DNA of 64,000 nt from Streptomyces griseoruber (GTDB taxonomy: Bacteria; Actinomycetota; Actinomycetes; Streptomycetales; Streptomycetaceae). The stretch is taken from the NCBI RefSeq assembly GCF_001514205.1, contig NZ_KQ948780.1, forward strand, positions 62,001 through 126,000. Direction: 5' to 3'. The notes under the pieces are model-generated. The model was not told where the DNA came from and searched no databases. It saw only the letters and a list, made by a program, of their open reading frames with translations. The position numbers and the translations under genes are program-made. Positions 32,414 to 40,083 of the stretch are shown here, piece after piece (positions within the stretch are counted from its first letter, which is position 1; each line of letters starts with the position of its first letter).

Positions 32414-33582
32414 GGATCGGCATCGTCTGCCCGTACTCCTGGGACGTGCCGGGCGGCGTCCAGTTCCACATCCGCGACCTCGCCGAGTACTTCATCCGGC
32501 TGGGCCACGAGGTGTCCGTCCTCGCCCCGGCGGACGACGACACCCCGCTGCCGCCGTACGTCGTCTCGGCCGGCCGCGCGGTCCCGGTGCCGTACAACGG
32601 CTCGGTGGCCCGGCTGAACTTCGGCTTCCTCAGCGCCGCCCGGGTGCGCCGCTGGCTGCACGACGGCTCGTTCGACGTCATCCACATCCACGAGCCGACC
32701 TCGCCGTCCCTCGGTCTGCTGGCCTGCTGGGCCGCGCAGGGGCCGATCGTGGCGACCTTCCACACGTCCAACCCGCGTTCCCGCGCGATGATCGCCGCGT
32801 ACTCGATCCTCCAGGCCGCGCTGGAGAAGATCAGCGCACGGATCGCGGTCAGCGAGTACGCCCGCCGCACGCTCGTGGAGCACCTCGGCGGGGACGCGGT
32901 CGTCATCCCCAACGGCGTCGACGTCGACTTCTTCGCCCGGGCCGAGCCCAGGCCCGAGTGGCAGGGCGACACGATCGGATTCGTCGGCCGGATCGACGAG
33001 CCGCGCAAGGGACTGCCGGTGCTGATGAAGGCCCTGCCGAAGATCTTCGCCGAGCGGCCGCAGGCCCGGCTGCTGGTCGCGGGCCGCGGCGACGCCGAGG
33101 AGGCGGTGGCCGACCTGCCCAAGGAACTGCACGCGCGCGTGGAGTTCCTCGGCATGGTCAGCGACGAGGACAAGGCACGCTTCCTGCGCAGCGTCGACCT
33201 GTACGTCGCCCCCAACACCGGCGGCGAGAGCTTCGGCATCATCCTCGTCGAGGCCATGTCGGCGGGCGCCCCCGTCCTCGCCTCCGACCTGGACGCCTTC
33301 GCCCAGGTCCTCGACCAGGGCGCGGCCGGCGAGCTGTTCGCCACCGAGGACGCGGACGCGCTGGCCGAGGCGGCCGTACGGCTCCTGGGCGACCCGGAGC
33401 GCCGCGCCGAGCTGCGCCGGCGCGGCAGCGCCCACGTCCGCCGCTTCGACTGGTCCACCGTCGGGGCGGACATCCTGTCGGTGTACGAGACGGTCACGGC
33501 GGGCGCGGCGGCGGTGGCCGCGACCGACGACGACCGGGGCGGCCCGGGCCTCCGAGCCCGCCTGGGCCTGGCCCGCGACTGA
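32410..33582 (+). CDS. pimA: Phosphatidylinositol alpha-mannosyltransferase
   Basis: 390 aa. GT4 family, GT-B fold: the N-terminal GIVCPYSWDVPGGVQFH is diagnostic of PimA, IHEPTSPSLG and FHTSNPRS follow, and the C-terminal domain has GRIDEPRKGLPVL and the EX7E motif in GGESFGIILVEAMSAG. It transfers the first mannose from GDP-mannose to phosphatidylinositol on the cytoplasmic side. The start is the overlapping GTG (GTGA with patA). The extreme C terminus (after about 365) is a variable Ala/Gly/Asp tail. Confidence 0.94.
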   Translation: MRIGIVCPYSWDVPGGVQFHIRDLAEYFIRLGHEVSVLAPADDDTPLPPYVVSAGRAVPVPYNGSVARLNFGFLSAARVRRWLHDGSFDVIHIHEPTSPSLGLLACWAAQGPIVATFHTSNPRSRAMIAAYSILQAALEKISARIAVSEYARRTLVEHLGGDAVVIPNGVDVDFFARAEPRPEWQGDTIGFVGRIDEPRKGLPVLMKALPKIFAERPQARLLVAGRGDAEEAVADLPKELHARVEFLGMVSDEDKARFLRSVDLYVAPNTGGESFGIILVEAMSAGAPVLASDLDAFAQVLDQGAAGELFATEDADALAEAAVRLLGDPERRAELRRRGSAHVRRFDWSTVGADILSVYETVTAGAAAVAATDDDRGGPGLRARLGLARD

Positions 33583-33650
33583 CCACGCGGCCGGGGCGAG
33601 GAGACGACTCCCGGGCGCCGACTCCCGACCGACCGCGCGCGCGGCGGCGC

Positions 33651-33729
33651 AGGTCGGGTTCCCTGGCTGACCGGGTGTGTGGTGGGGTGGGGCCTCGGTG
33701 GTGCTGTAGGTCGGGTTCCTGGCTGACCG
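33651..33729. repeat. Pair of imperfect direct repeats
   Basis: AGGTCGGGTTCCCTGGCTGA with its CCG end (33651-33673) and the same sequence lacking one C (33708-33729) lie 57 bp apart in the 260-bp gap after pimA. Similarity continues weakly into GGTGG on the right. Function unknown. Confidence 0.85.
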
Positions 33730-33829
33730 CGCGGGTGGTGGCGTCGGTGCGGATCCCGGGTGAGACCGTGCGTGCGGTGCGGTTGTGCCGGGGGTGCGAC
33801 CGTGCCGTCGGTGGGGCAGGGGGTGCCGA

Positions 33830-33835
33830 TAGCCT
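33830..33835 (+). promoter_or_regulatory. -10 element for a leaderless LemA-like gene
   Basis: TAGCCT followed by 8 nt and the GTG at 33844. No Shine-Dalgarno sequence. Confidence 0.45.
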
Positions 33836-33843
33836 TGCTGCCC

Positions 33844-34386
33844 GTGACCCCAACCCTCATCTGGGCCCTCGTCGTCCTCGTCGCGATCGGCCTGTACCTG
33901 AGCTGGACGGCGGGCCGCCTGGACCGCCTGCACGCCCGGATCGACGCCGCGCGCGCGGCGCTGGACGCCCAGCTGCTCCGCCGGGCGTCCGTGGCCCAGG
34001 AGCTGGCCACCTCGGGGGTCCTCGACCCGGCCGCCTCGATCGTGCTGTACGAGGCCGCGCACGCCGCCCGGCAGGCCGAGGAGGAGCAGCGGGAGGTCGC
34101 CGAGAGCGAGCTGAGCCAGGCCCTGCGGGCCGTCTTCGCGGACGCCCGCCAGGTGGAGGCCGTCCGCGAGGCACCCGGGGGAGAGGCGGCGACGCACGAG
34201 CTGACGGAGGCCGTCCGCCGCGTCCCCATGGCCCGCCGCTTCCACAACGACACCGTCGGCGCCGCCCGCCGGCTGCGCGAGCACCGCAAGGTCCGCTGGT
34301 TCCGGCTGGCCGGTCACGCCCCGTTCCCGATGGCCTTCGAGATGGACGACGAGGCCCCCGCCGCCCTGGCGGACCGCGCCTCCTGA
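33844..34386 (+). CDS. LemA-like membrane-anchored protein
   Basis: 180 aa. One N-terminal helix (about 6-22), then a long helical domain beginning LDRLHARIDAARAALDAQLLRRASVA, which matches the LemA pattern (basic helix, aromatic and Arg residues, RR before the second helix). It ends in the LemA-like FHNDTVGAARRLRE then RLAGHAPFPMAFEMDD. Topology is N-out with a cytoplasmic or external helical bundle; function unknown. It sits alone between pimA and pdxS, with its own promoter. Confidence 0.6.
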   Translation: MTPTLIWALVVLVAIGLYLSWTAGRLDRLHARIDAARAALDAQLLRRASVAQELATSGVLDPAASIVLYEAAHAARQAEEEQREVAESELSQALRAVFADARQVEAVREAPGGEAATHELTEAVRRVPMARRFHNDTVGAARRLREHRKVRWFRLAGHAPFPMAFEMDDEAPAALADRAS

Positions 34387-34501
34387 GCCGCCCGGAGCGA
34401 AAACGATCCACCGCCTTCCCATTGGCCCTTGCTGTGGACTGGTCCGCTCCCGTTTCCTCGGTGATTGCACAATCCCCTCTTCCCTTCCAGTGAGGTCACC
34501 C

Positions 34502-35407
34502 GTGTCCACCATCGACAACCAGGCTCCCGAGACCGGCACCGCGCGCGTGAAGCGCGGCATGGCCGAGCAGCTCAAGGGCGGCGTGATCATGGACGTCGTC
34601 ACGCCGGAGCAGGCGAAGATCGCCGAGGACGCGGGGGCCGTCGCGGTCATGGCCCTGGAGCGGGTTCCGGCCGACATCCGCAAGGACGGCGGCGTGGCCC
34701 GTATGTCCGACCCCGACATGATCGAGGGCATCATCGAGGCCGTCTCGATCCCGGTCATGGCCAAGTCCCGCATCGGCCACTTCGTCGAGGCCCAGGTCCT
34801 GCAGTCCCTCGGCGTCGACTACATCGACGAGTCCGAGGTGCTCACCCCGGCCGACGAGGTCAACCACTCCGACAAGTGGGCCTTCACCACCCCGTTCGTC
34901 TGCGGCGCCACCAACCTGGGCGAGGCCCTGCGCCGCATCGCCGAGGGCGCGGCGATGATCCGCTCCAAGGGCGAGGCCGGCACCGGCAACGTCGTCGAGG
35001 CGGTCCGCCACCTGCGGCAGATCAAGAACGAGATCGCCCGCCTGCGCGGCTACGACAACAACGAGCTGTACGCCGCCGCCAAGGAGCTGCGTGCCCCGTA
35101 CGAGCTGGTCAAGGAGGTCGCCGAACTCGGCAAGCTCCCGGTCGTGCTGTTCTCCGCCGGTGGTGTGGCCACCCCCGCCGACGCCGCGCTGATGCGCCAG
35201 CTCGGCGCCGAGGGCGTCTTCGTCGGCTCCGGCATCTTCAAGTCCGGCGACCCGGCCAAGCGCGCCGCCGCCATCGTGAAGGCGACCACCTTCTACGACG
35301 ACCCGAAGATCATCGCGGACGCGTCCCGCAACCTGGGCGAGGCCATGGTCGGCATCAACTGCGACACCCTCCCCGAGGCCGAGCGCTACGCCAACCGCGG
35401 CTGGTAG
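34502..35407 (+). CDS. pdxS: Pyridoxal 5'-phosphate synthase lyase subunit
   Basis: 301 aa. Very strong PdxS signature: RVKRGMAEQLKGGVIMDVV, MALERVPADIRKDGGVARM, the catalytic lysines in VMAKSRIGH and in the FSAGGVATPADA barrel region, and the PdxT-contacting end EAMVGINCD. With PdxT it makes PLP from ribose 5-phosphate, glyceraldehyde 3-phosphate and glutamine. The GTG at 34502 was chosen with GAGG 6 nt upstream; an in-frame GTG at 34490 overlaps that RBS. It is the first gene of pdxS-pdxT. Confidence 0.97.
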   Translation: MSTIDNQAPETGTARVKRGMAEQLKGGVIMDVVTPEQAKIAEDAGAVAVMALERVPADIRKDGGVARMSDPDMIEGIIEAVSIPVMAKSRIGHFVEAQVLQSLGVDYIDESEVLTPADEVNHSDKWAFTTPFVCGATNLGEALRRIAEGAAMIRSKGEAGTGNVVEAVRHLRQIKNEIARLRGYDNNELYAAAKELRAPYELVKEVAELGKLPVVLFSAGGVATPADAALMRQLGAEGVFVGSGIFKSGDPAKRAAAIVKATTFYDDPKIIADASRNLGEAMVGINCDTLPEAERYANRGW

Positions 35408-35413
35408 TCCCCG

Positions 35414-36019
35414 ATGAGCACTCCTGTCATAGGTGTCCTGGCCCTCCAGGGCGACGTACGGGAGCACCTGATCGCCCTGGCCGCGGCCGACGCCGTGGCC
35501 AGGCCGGTCCGGCGCCCCGAGGAACTCGCCGAGGTGGACGGTCTCGTCATCCCCGGCGGCGAGTCCACCACGATCTCCAAGCTGGCCGTCCTGTTCGGCC
35601 TGATGGAGCCCCTCCGCGCGCGCGTACGGGCCGGGATGCCCGTCTACGGCACCTGCGCCGGCCTGATCATGCTCGCCGACAAGATCCTCGACCCGCGCTC
35701 GGGCCAGGAGACGATCGGCGGCATCGACATGATCGTGCGCCGCAACGCCTTCGGACGTCAGAACGAGTCCTTCGAGGCGGCGGTGGACGTCCGGGGCGTC
35801 CAGGGCGACCCCGTGGAGGGCGTCTTCATCCGCGCCCCCTGGGTGGAGTCCGTCGGTGCCGCGGCCGAGGTGCTCGCCGAGCACGACGGCCACATCGTCG
35901 CGGTCCGCCAGGGCAACGCGCTCGCCACGTCGTTCCACCCGGAACTGACCGGCGACCACCGCGTGCACTCCCTGTTCGTCGACATGGTGCGCGCGAACCG
36001 TACGGCGGAGTCCTTGTAG
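35414..36019 (+). CDS. pdxT: Pyridoxal 5'-phosphate synthase glutaminase subunit
   Basis: 201 aa. Class I glutamine amidotransferase: IPGGESTTISKL oxyanion region, nucleophile C81 in YGTCAGLIML, and H174/E176 in SFHPELTGD. It supplies ammonia to PdxS. It starts 6 nt after the pdxS stop, so translation is probably coupled. Confidence 0.96.
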   Translation: MSTPVIGVLALQGDVREHLIALAAADAVARPVRRPEELAEVDGLVIPGGESTTISKLAVLFGLMEPLRARVRAGMPVYGTCAGLIMLADKILDPRSGQETIGGIDMIVRRNAFGRQNESFEAAVDVRGVQGDPVEGVFIRAPWVESVGAAAEVLAEHDGHIVAVRQGNALATSFHPELTGDHRVHSLFVDMVRANRTAESL

Positions 36020-36067
36020 GATCTCTGGCGTTCGTTATGTGGATGGTTACGCGAAGGAGACAGGCAG

Positions 36068-36820
36068 ATGTCCGGCCACTCTAAATGGGCTACGACGAAG
36101 CACAAGAAGGCCGTGATCGACGCCAAGCGCGGCAAACTCTTCGCGAAGCTGATCAAGAACATCGAGGTCGCCGCGCGTATGGGCGGTGTCGACATCGAGG
36201 GCAACCCGACGCTCTACGACGCCATCCAGAAGGCGAAGAAGCAGTCGGTGCCGAACAAGAACATCGACTCCGCGGTCAAGCGCGGCGGTGGTCTCGAGGC
36301 CGGCGGCGCCGACTACGAGACGATCATGTACGAGGGCTACGGCCCGAACGGTGTCGCGGTGCTCATCGAGTGCCTCACCGACAACCGCAACCGCGCCGCC
36401 TCCGACGTCCGCGTCGCCATGACCCGCAACGGCGGCTCCATGGCCGACCCGGGCTCGGTGTCGTACCTCTTCAACCGCAAGGGCGTCGTCATCGTCCCCA
36501 AGGGCGAGCTGAGCGAGGACGACGTCCTGGGCGCCGTCCTGGACGCGGGCGCCGAGGAGGTCAACGACCTCGGAGAGTCCTTCGAGGTGCTCAGCGAGGC
36601 CACCGACCTGGTCGCGGTCCGCACCGCCCTCCAGGAGGCCGGCATCGACTACGACTCCGCCGAGGCCAACTTCGTCCCGACCATGCAGGTCGAACTGGAC
36701 GAGGAGGGCGCGAAGAAGATCTTCAAGCTCATCGACGCCCTCGAGGACAGCGACGACGTACAGAACGTCTTCGCCAACTTCGACGTGAGCGACGAGGTCA
36801 TGGAGAAGGTCGACGCCTGA
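36068..36820 (+). CDS. YebC/PmpR-family protein (TACO1-like)
   Basis: 250 aa. The conserved N terminus SGHSKWATTKHKKAVIDAKRG and the central EGYGPNGVAVLIECLTDNRNR identify the family. YebC proteins help ribosomes through Pro-rich stretches, and some act as DNA-binding regulators. Good RBS (AAGGAGA). A weak promoter (TTGTAG, TTATGT around 36014-36040) may drive it separately from pdxT. It ends before a 13-bp terminator, so ruvC has its own promoter. Confidence 0.93.
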   Translation: MSGHSKWATTKHKKAVIDAKRGKLFAKLIKNIEVAARMGGVDIEGNPTLYDAIQKAKKQSVPNKNIDSAVKRGGGLEAGGADYETIMYEGYGPNGVAVLIECLTDNRNRAASDVRVAMTRNGGSMADPGSVSYLFNRKGVVIVPKGELSEDDVLGAVLDAGAEEVNDLGESFEVLSEATDLVAVRTALQEAGIDYDSAEANFVPTMQVELDEEGAKKIFKLIDALEDSDDVQNVFANFDVSDEVMEKVDA

Positions 36821-36838
36821 GCCGACGCTCCTTCGCGA

Positions 36839-36870
36839 ACGGGCCGACGGGACACCCCCCGTCGGCCCGT
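36839..36870 (+). terminator. 13-bp terminator between yebC and ruvC
   Basis: ACGGGCCGACGGG pairs perfectly with 36858-36870 around a 6-nt loop and is followed by CGCTTTG. It insulates yebC from the ruv operon. Confidence 0.8.
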
Positions 36871-36889
36871 CGCTTTGTCGGTGACGGCT

Positions 36890-36912
36890 TTGTCAGTGGC
36901 ACCCGATAGCCT
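36890..36912 (+). promoter_or_regulatory. PafBC-type (RecA-NDp) DNA-damage promoter of ruvCAB
   Basis: TTGTCAGTG, eight bases, then TAGCCT: a perfect match to the TTGTCRGTG-N8-TANNNT promoter used by the PafBC activator in actinobacteria. It ends 59 nt before the ruvC start. A second TTGTCGGTG (36875-36883) lies 15 bp upstream without a matching -10. Confidence 0.8.
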
Positions 36913-36946
36913 GCACGAACAGCCTGCACGAACGGCCTGCACACAC
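36908..36946 (+). repeat. 13-bp tandem repeat in the ruvC leader
   Basis: AGCCTGCACGAAC is repeated at 36908-36920 and 36921-36933, followed by a degenerate third copy. It begins inside the -10 element of the damage-inducible promoter and forms most of the predicted ruvC 5' UTR. Confidence 0.9.
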
Positions 36947-36971
36947 AGGCAGTCGAAGGGGAGGGGGCGCG

Positions 36972-37517
36972 GTGCGCGTACTCGGGGTGGACCCCGGACT
37001 CACGCGATGCGGTGTCGGTGTCGTCGAGGGGGTCGCGGGCCGGCCGCTCACCATGCTCGGCGTGGGAGTCGTCCGCACCCCCGCCGATGCCGAGCTGGGC
37101 CTCCGCCTGGTCGCCGTCGAGCAGGGCATCGAACAGTGGCTCGACGAGTACCGCCCCGAATGCGTCGCCGTGGAGCGGGTCTTCAGCCAGCACAACGTCC
37201 GTACGGTCATGGGCACCGCCCAGGCCAGCGCCGTCGCCACGCTGTGCGCCGCCCGCCGCGGCATCCCCGTCGCCCTGCACACCCCCAGCGAGGTCAAGGC
37301 CGCCGTCACGGGCAGCGGCCGCGCAGACAAGGCCCAGGTCGGCGCCATGGTCACCCGGCTGCTCCGGCTCGCCGCGCCCCCCAGGCCCGCCGACGCCGCC
37401 GACGCCCTCGCCCTCGCCATCTGCCACATCTGGCGCGCCCCCGCGCAGAACCGCCTCCAGCAGGCCGTCGCCCTGCACACAGCCAAAGCACCGACACTGA
37501 AAGGCCGTACGGGATGA
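36972..37517 (+). CDS. ruvC: Holliday junction resolvase RuvC
   Basis: 181 aa. RNase H-like nuclease: D7 in LGVDPGLTRCG, the Glu in VAVERVFSQHN, and the C-terminal DAADALALAICH acidic motif. It cuts Holliday junctions symmetrically in concert with RuvAB. The GTG start has GGGGAGG upstream. It overlaps ruvA by 4 nt (ATGA). It is transcribed from the PafBC-type promoter at 36890, so expression should rise after DNA damage. Confidence 0.97.
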   Translation: MRVLGVDPGLTRCGVGVVEGVAGRPLTMLGVGVVRTPADAELGLRLVAVEQGIEQWLDEYRPECVAVERVFSQHNVRTVMGTAQASAVATLCAARRGIPVALHTPSEVKAAVTGSGRADKAQVGAMVTRLLRLAAPPRPADAADALALAICHIWRAPAQNRLQQAVALHTAKAPTLKGRTG

Positions 37518-38119
37518 TCGCCTTCGTGAGCGGACCGGTCGCCGCCCTCGCCCCCGACTCCGCGGTGGTCGAGGTGGGCGGCATCGGCATCGCCGTCCAG
37601 TGCACACCCAACACCCTCTCCGGGCTGCGCATGGGCCAGCAGACGAAACTGGCCACCTCCCTCGTCGTCCGCGAGGACTCCCTCACGCTGTACGGCTTCG
37701 TGGACGACGACGAGCGCCAGGTCTTCGAGCTGCTCCAGACCGCGAGCGGCGTGGGCCCCCGCCTCGCCCAGGCCATGCTGGCCGTCCACACGCCCGACGC
37801 GCTGCGCCGAGCCGTGGCCACCGGTGACGAGAAGGCGCTGATCGCCGTCCCCGGCATCGGCAAGAGGGGTGCCCAGAAACTCCTGCTGGAGCTGAAGGAC
37901 CGCCTCGGCGAGCCCGTCGGCGCCCCCGCGATCGGCGCCCCGGTCACCCAGGGCTGGCGCGACCAGCTGCACGCCGCCCTGATCGGCCTGGGCTACGCCA
38001 CCCGCGAGGCCGACGAGGCCGTGGCCGCCGTCGCCCCGCAGGCCGAGGCCGCCGAGGGCACCCCGCAGGTCGGCCGGCTCCTCAAGGCCGCCCTCCAGAC
38101 ACTCAACCGCGCCCGCTGA
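37514..38119 (+). CDS. ruvA: Holliday junction DNA helicase subunit RuvA
   Basis: 201 aa. N-terminal OB-like domain (MIAFVSGPVAAL), two helix-hairpin-helix motifs (ASGVGPRLAQAML and VPGIGKRGAQKLL) and a flexible acidic linker to domain III, which contacts RuvB (LIGLGYATREADEAV). It binds four-way junctions and loads RuvB. The stop codon lies in a 20-bp tandem repeat that duplicates the gene's 3' end. Confidence 0.97.
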   Translation: MIAFVSGPVAALAPDSAVVEVGGIGIAVQCTPNTLSGLRMGQQTKLATSLVVREDSLTLYGFVDDDERQVFELLQTASGVGPRLAQAMLAVHTPDALRRAVATGDEKALIAVPGIGKRGAQKLLLELKDRLGEPVGAPAIGAPVTQGWRDQLHAALIGLGYATREADEAVAAVAPQAEAAEGTPQVGRLLKAALQTLNRAR

Positions 38120-38161
38120 CCCCGCACCGCGCCCGCTGACCCCGCACCGCGCCCGCCGACC
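38107..38161 (+). repeat. 20-bp tandem repeat across the ruvA stop
   Basis: ACCGCGCCCGCTGACCCCGC at 38107-38126 and 38127-38146, plus a partial copy at 38147-38161 with one change. The first copy contains the TGA of ruvA (38117-38119), and the second repeats the stop. It fills most of the ruvA-ruvB gap. Confidence 0.95.
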
Positions 38162-38182
38162 CACACCCCCCGAGGCACATCA

Positions 38183-39250
38183 ATGAACTGGGACGACCCG
38201 ACCGACACCGACGCCGAGCGGCTGGTGGGCTCCGTCGCCGACCGCGAGGACCAGGCCGTCGAGGCCGCCCTGCGCCCCAAGGACCTGGGTGAGTTCATCG
38301 GCCAGGAGAAGGTGCGCGAACAGCTCGACCTCGTCCTGCGCGCCGCCCGCGCGCGGGGCGCCACCGCCGACCACGTACTGCTCTCCGGCGCCCCCGGCCT
38401 CGGCAAGACCACCCTCTCGATGATCATCGCGGCCGAGATGGGAGCCCCCATCCGCATCACCTCCGGCCCCGCCATCCAGCACGCCGGCGATCTCGCCGCG
38501 ATCCTCTCCTCCCTCCAGGAGGGCGAGGTCCTCTTCCTCGACGAGATCCACCGCATGTCCCGGCCCGCCGAGGAGATGCTCTACATGGCCATGGAGGACT
38601 TCCGCGTCGACGTCATCGTCGGCAAGGGCCCCGGCGCCACCGCCATCCCCCTCGAACTGCCGCCCTTCACCCTGGTCGGCGCCACCACCCGCGCGGGCCT
38701 GCTGCCGCCCCCGCTGCGCGACCGCTTCGGCTTCACCGCGCACATGGAGTTCTACGAGCCCGCCGAGCTCCGCCGCGTCGTCCACCGTTCGGCCCATCTG
38801 CTCGACGTCGAGATCGACCCCGCCGGCGCCGCCGAGATCGCCGGCCGCTCCCGCGGCACGCCCCGCATCGCCAACCGCCTGCTGCGCCGCGTCCGCGACT
38901 ACGCGCAGGTCAAGGCCGACGGTGTGATCACCCGCGACATCGCCTCGGCGGCCCTCGCCGTCTACGAGGTCGACGCCCGCGGCCTCGACCGCCTCGACCG
39001 CGCGGTCCTCCAGGCACTGCTGAAGCTGTTCGGCGGCGGACCGGTCGGTCTTTCCACGCTCGCCGTCGCCGTGGGCGAGGAACGTGAGACCGTGGAGGAG
39101 GTGGCCGAGCCGTTCCTCGTCCGTGAGGGACTGCTCGCCCGCACCCCGCGGGGACGCGTGGCCACCCCGGCCGCCTGGGCACACCTCGGCCTCACCCCGC
39201 CCCGCACCCCCGCGGCAGGAAACGGACAACAGGACCTGTTCGGGACCTGA
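38183..39250 (+). CDS. ruvB: Holliday junction DNA helicase motor RuvB
   Basis: 355 aa. AAA+ ATPase: Walker A GAPGLGKTT, Walker B FLDEIH, sensor/arginine-finger region TRAGLLPPPLRDRFG, and a C-terminal winged helix (RVATPAAWAHLGL). A hexamer drives branch migration with RuvA. It starts 63 nt after ruvA, beyond the tandem repeat, with GAGGCAC upstream. Confidence 0.98.
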   Translation: MNWDDPTDTDAERLVGSVADREDQAVEAALRPKDLGEFIGQEKVREQLDLVLRAARARGATADHVLLSGAPGLGKTTLSMIIAAEMGAPIRITSGPAIQHAGDLAAILSSLQEGEVLFLDEIHRMSRPAEEMLYMAMEDFRVDVIVGKGPGATAIPLELPPFTLVGATTRAGLLPPPLRDRFGFTAHMEFYEPAELRRVVHRSAHLLDVEIDPAGAAEIAGRSRGTPRIANRLLRRVRDYAQVKADGVITRDIASAALAVYEVDARGLDRLDRAVLQALLKLFGGGPVGLSTLAVAVGEERETVEEVAEPFLVREGLLARTPRGRVATPAAWAHLGLTPPRTPAAGNGQQDLFGT

Positions 39251-39306
39251 GCGGTTCATCGGCGGGGGCAATGGCGGGGCCAGGAACCCAGGTGCCATGC
39301 TGAGCG

Positions 39307-39336
39307 TTGTTCCCTGCACGCGGACTCGCTTAGACT
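39307..39336 (+). promoter_or_regulatory. Promoter of the yajC-secD-secF-apt operon
   Basis: TTGTTC (39307-39312) and TAGACT (39331-39336) are 18 bp apart, giving an approximately 85-nt leader before yajC. Confidence 0.55.
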
Positions 39337-39427
39337 CCGCCGATGCCGCCTTTGTCGGCAGCACACATCCAACCCCCATCCATCAGGCCGCTCAGCCATC
39401 GCGGTCGCTTGAAGGAAGTTCCGACCC

Positions 39428-39952
39428 GTGAGTCCTTTGACCCTCCTGCCGTTCATCGTGCTCATCGGGGCCATGTTCCTGATGACCCGGTCGGCCAAGA
39501 AGAAGCAGCAGCAGGCCGCCGACATGCGGAACCAGATGCAGCCCGGCAGTGGCATCCGCACGATCGGGGGCATGTACGCGACGGTCAAGGAGGTCAGTGA
39601 CGACACGGTCCTCCTCGACGCGGGCCCGGGCGTGGAACTGCTCTTCGCGAAGAACGCGATCGGTGCCGTCCTGACCGACGACGAGTACAACCGCATCGTC
39701 CACGGCATCGAGCACGACCTGAAGTCCGACTCCGACGTCGTCCCCGACGACGCCTCCTCCCTCACCGACCCCGCCGACGCCGACGAGTCCGCCGACGAAG
39801 CTGCCGCCGCCTCCGACGACAAGTCCGTCGACCTCGGCAAGAAGGGCGCGTCCGACGAGGACGCGGTGCAGGCCGACGAGCCCGAGGCCCAGCAGGCCGA
39901 GGCCGACGAGGAGCCGAAGAAGACCGACGGCGACTCCGACGCGAAGAAGTAG
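39428..39952 (+). CDS. yajC: Preprotein translocase accessory subunit YajC
   Basis: 174 aa. One N-terminal transmembrane helix (about 5-20: LLPFIVLIGAMFLM) is followed by SAKKKQQQ and the conserved YajC core (MQPGSGIRTIGGMYATV ... EDDVLL-like strand ... ELLFAKNAIGAVL). The C-terminal 70 residues are a low-complexity, strongly acidic tail (Asp/Glu/Ala), longer than in most bacteria. It works with SecDF in protein export. The GTG start has GAAGGAAG upstream. Confidence 0.9.
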   Translation: MSPLTLLPFIVLIGAMFLMTRSAKKKQQQAADMRNQMQPGSGIRTIGGMYATVKEVSDDTVLLDAGPGVELLFAKNAIGAVLTDDEYNRIVHGIEHDLKSDSDVVPDDASSLTDPADADESADEAAAASDDKSVDLGKKGASDEDAVQADEPEAQQAEADEEPKKTDGDSDAKK

Positions 39953-39953
39953 T

Positions 39954-40000
39954 CACGCCCCCGGGGCTCACGGATCACACCCGTGCGCCCCCGGGGCGTG
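39954..40000 (+). terminator. Large hairpin between yajC and secD
   Basis: CACGCCCCCGGGG pairs with 39988-40000 with one mismatch, enclosing a 5-bp CACGG/CCGTG stem. As the genes are functionally linked, it may be a partial terminator or mRNA-processing element that sets secD levels relative to yajC. Confidence 0.6.
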
Positions 40001-40083
40001 CGCATCTCGCACGGGATCCCGACTACATGTCATGGCCGCCGCCCTGACCAGGCACGAGGCGGCCCGAGAGGGAGTACAAGAAG

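Noticed and set aside
36821..36971. LexA (SOS) box upstream of ruvC
   Set aside because: No GAAC-N4-GTTC or close variant is present; the PafBC-type promoter explains damage control.
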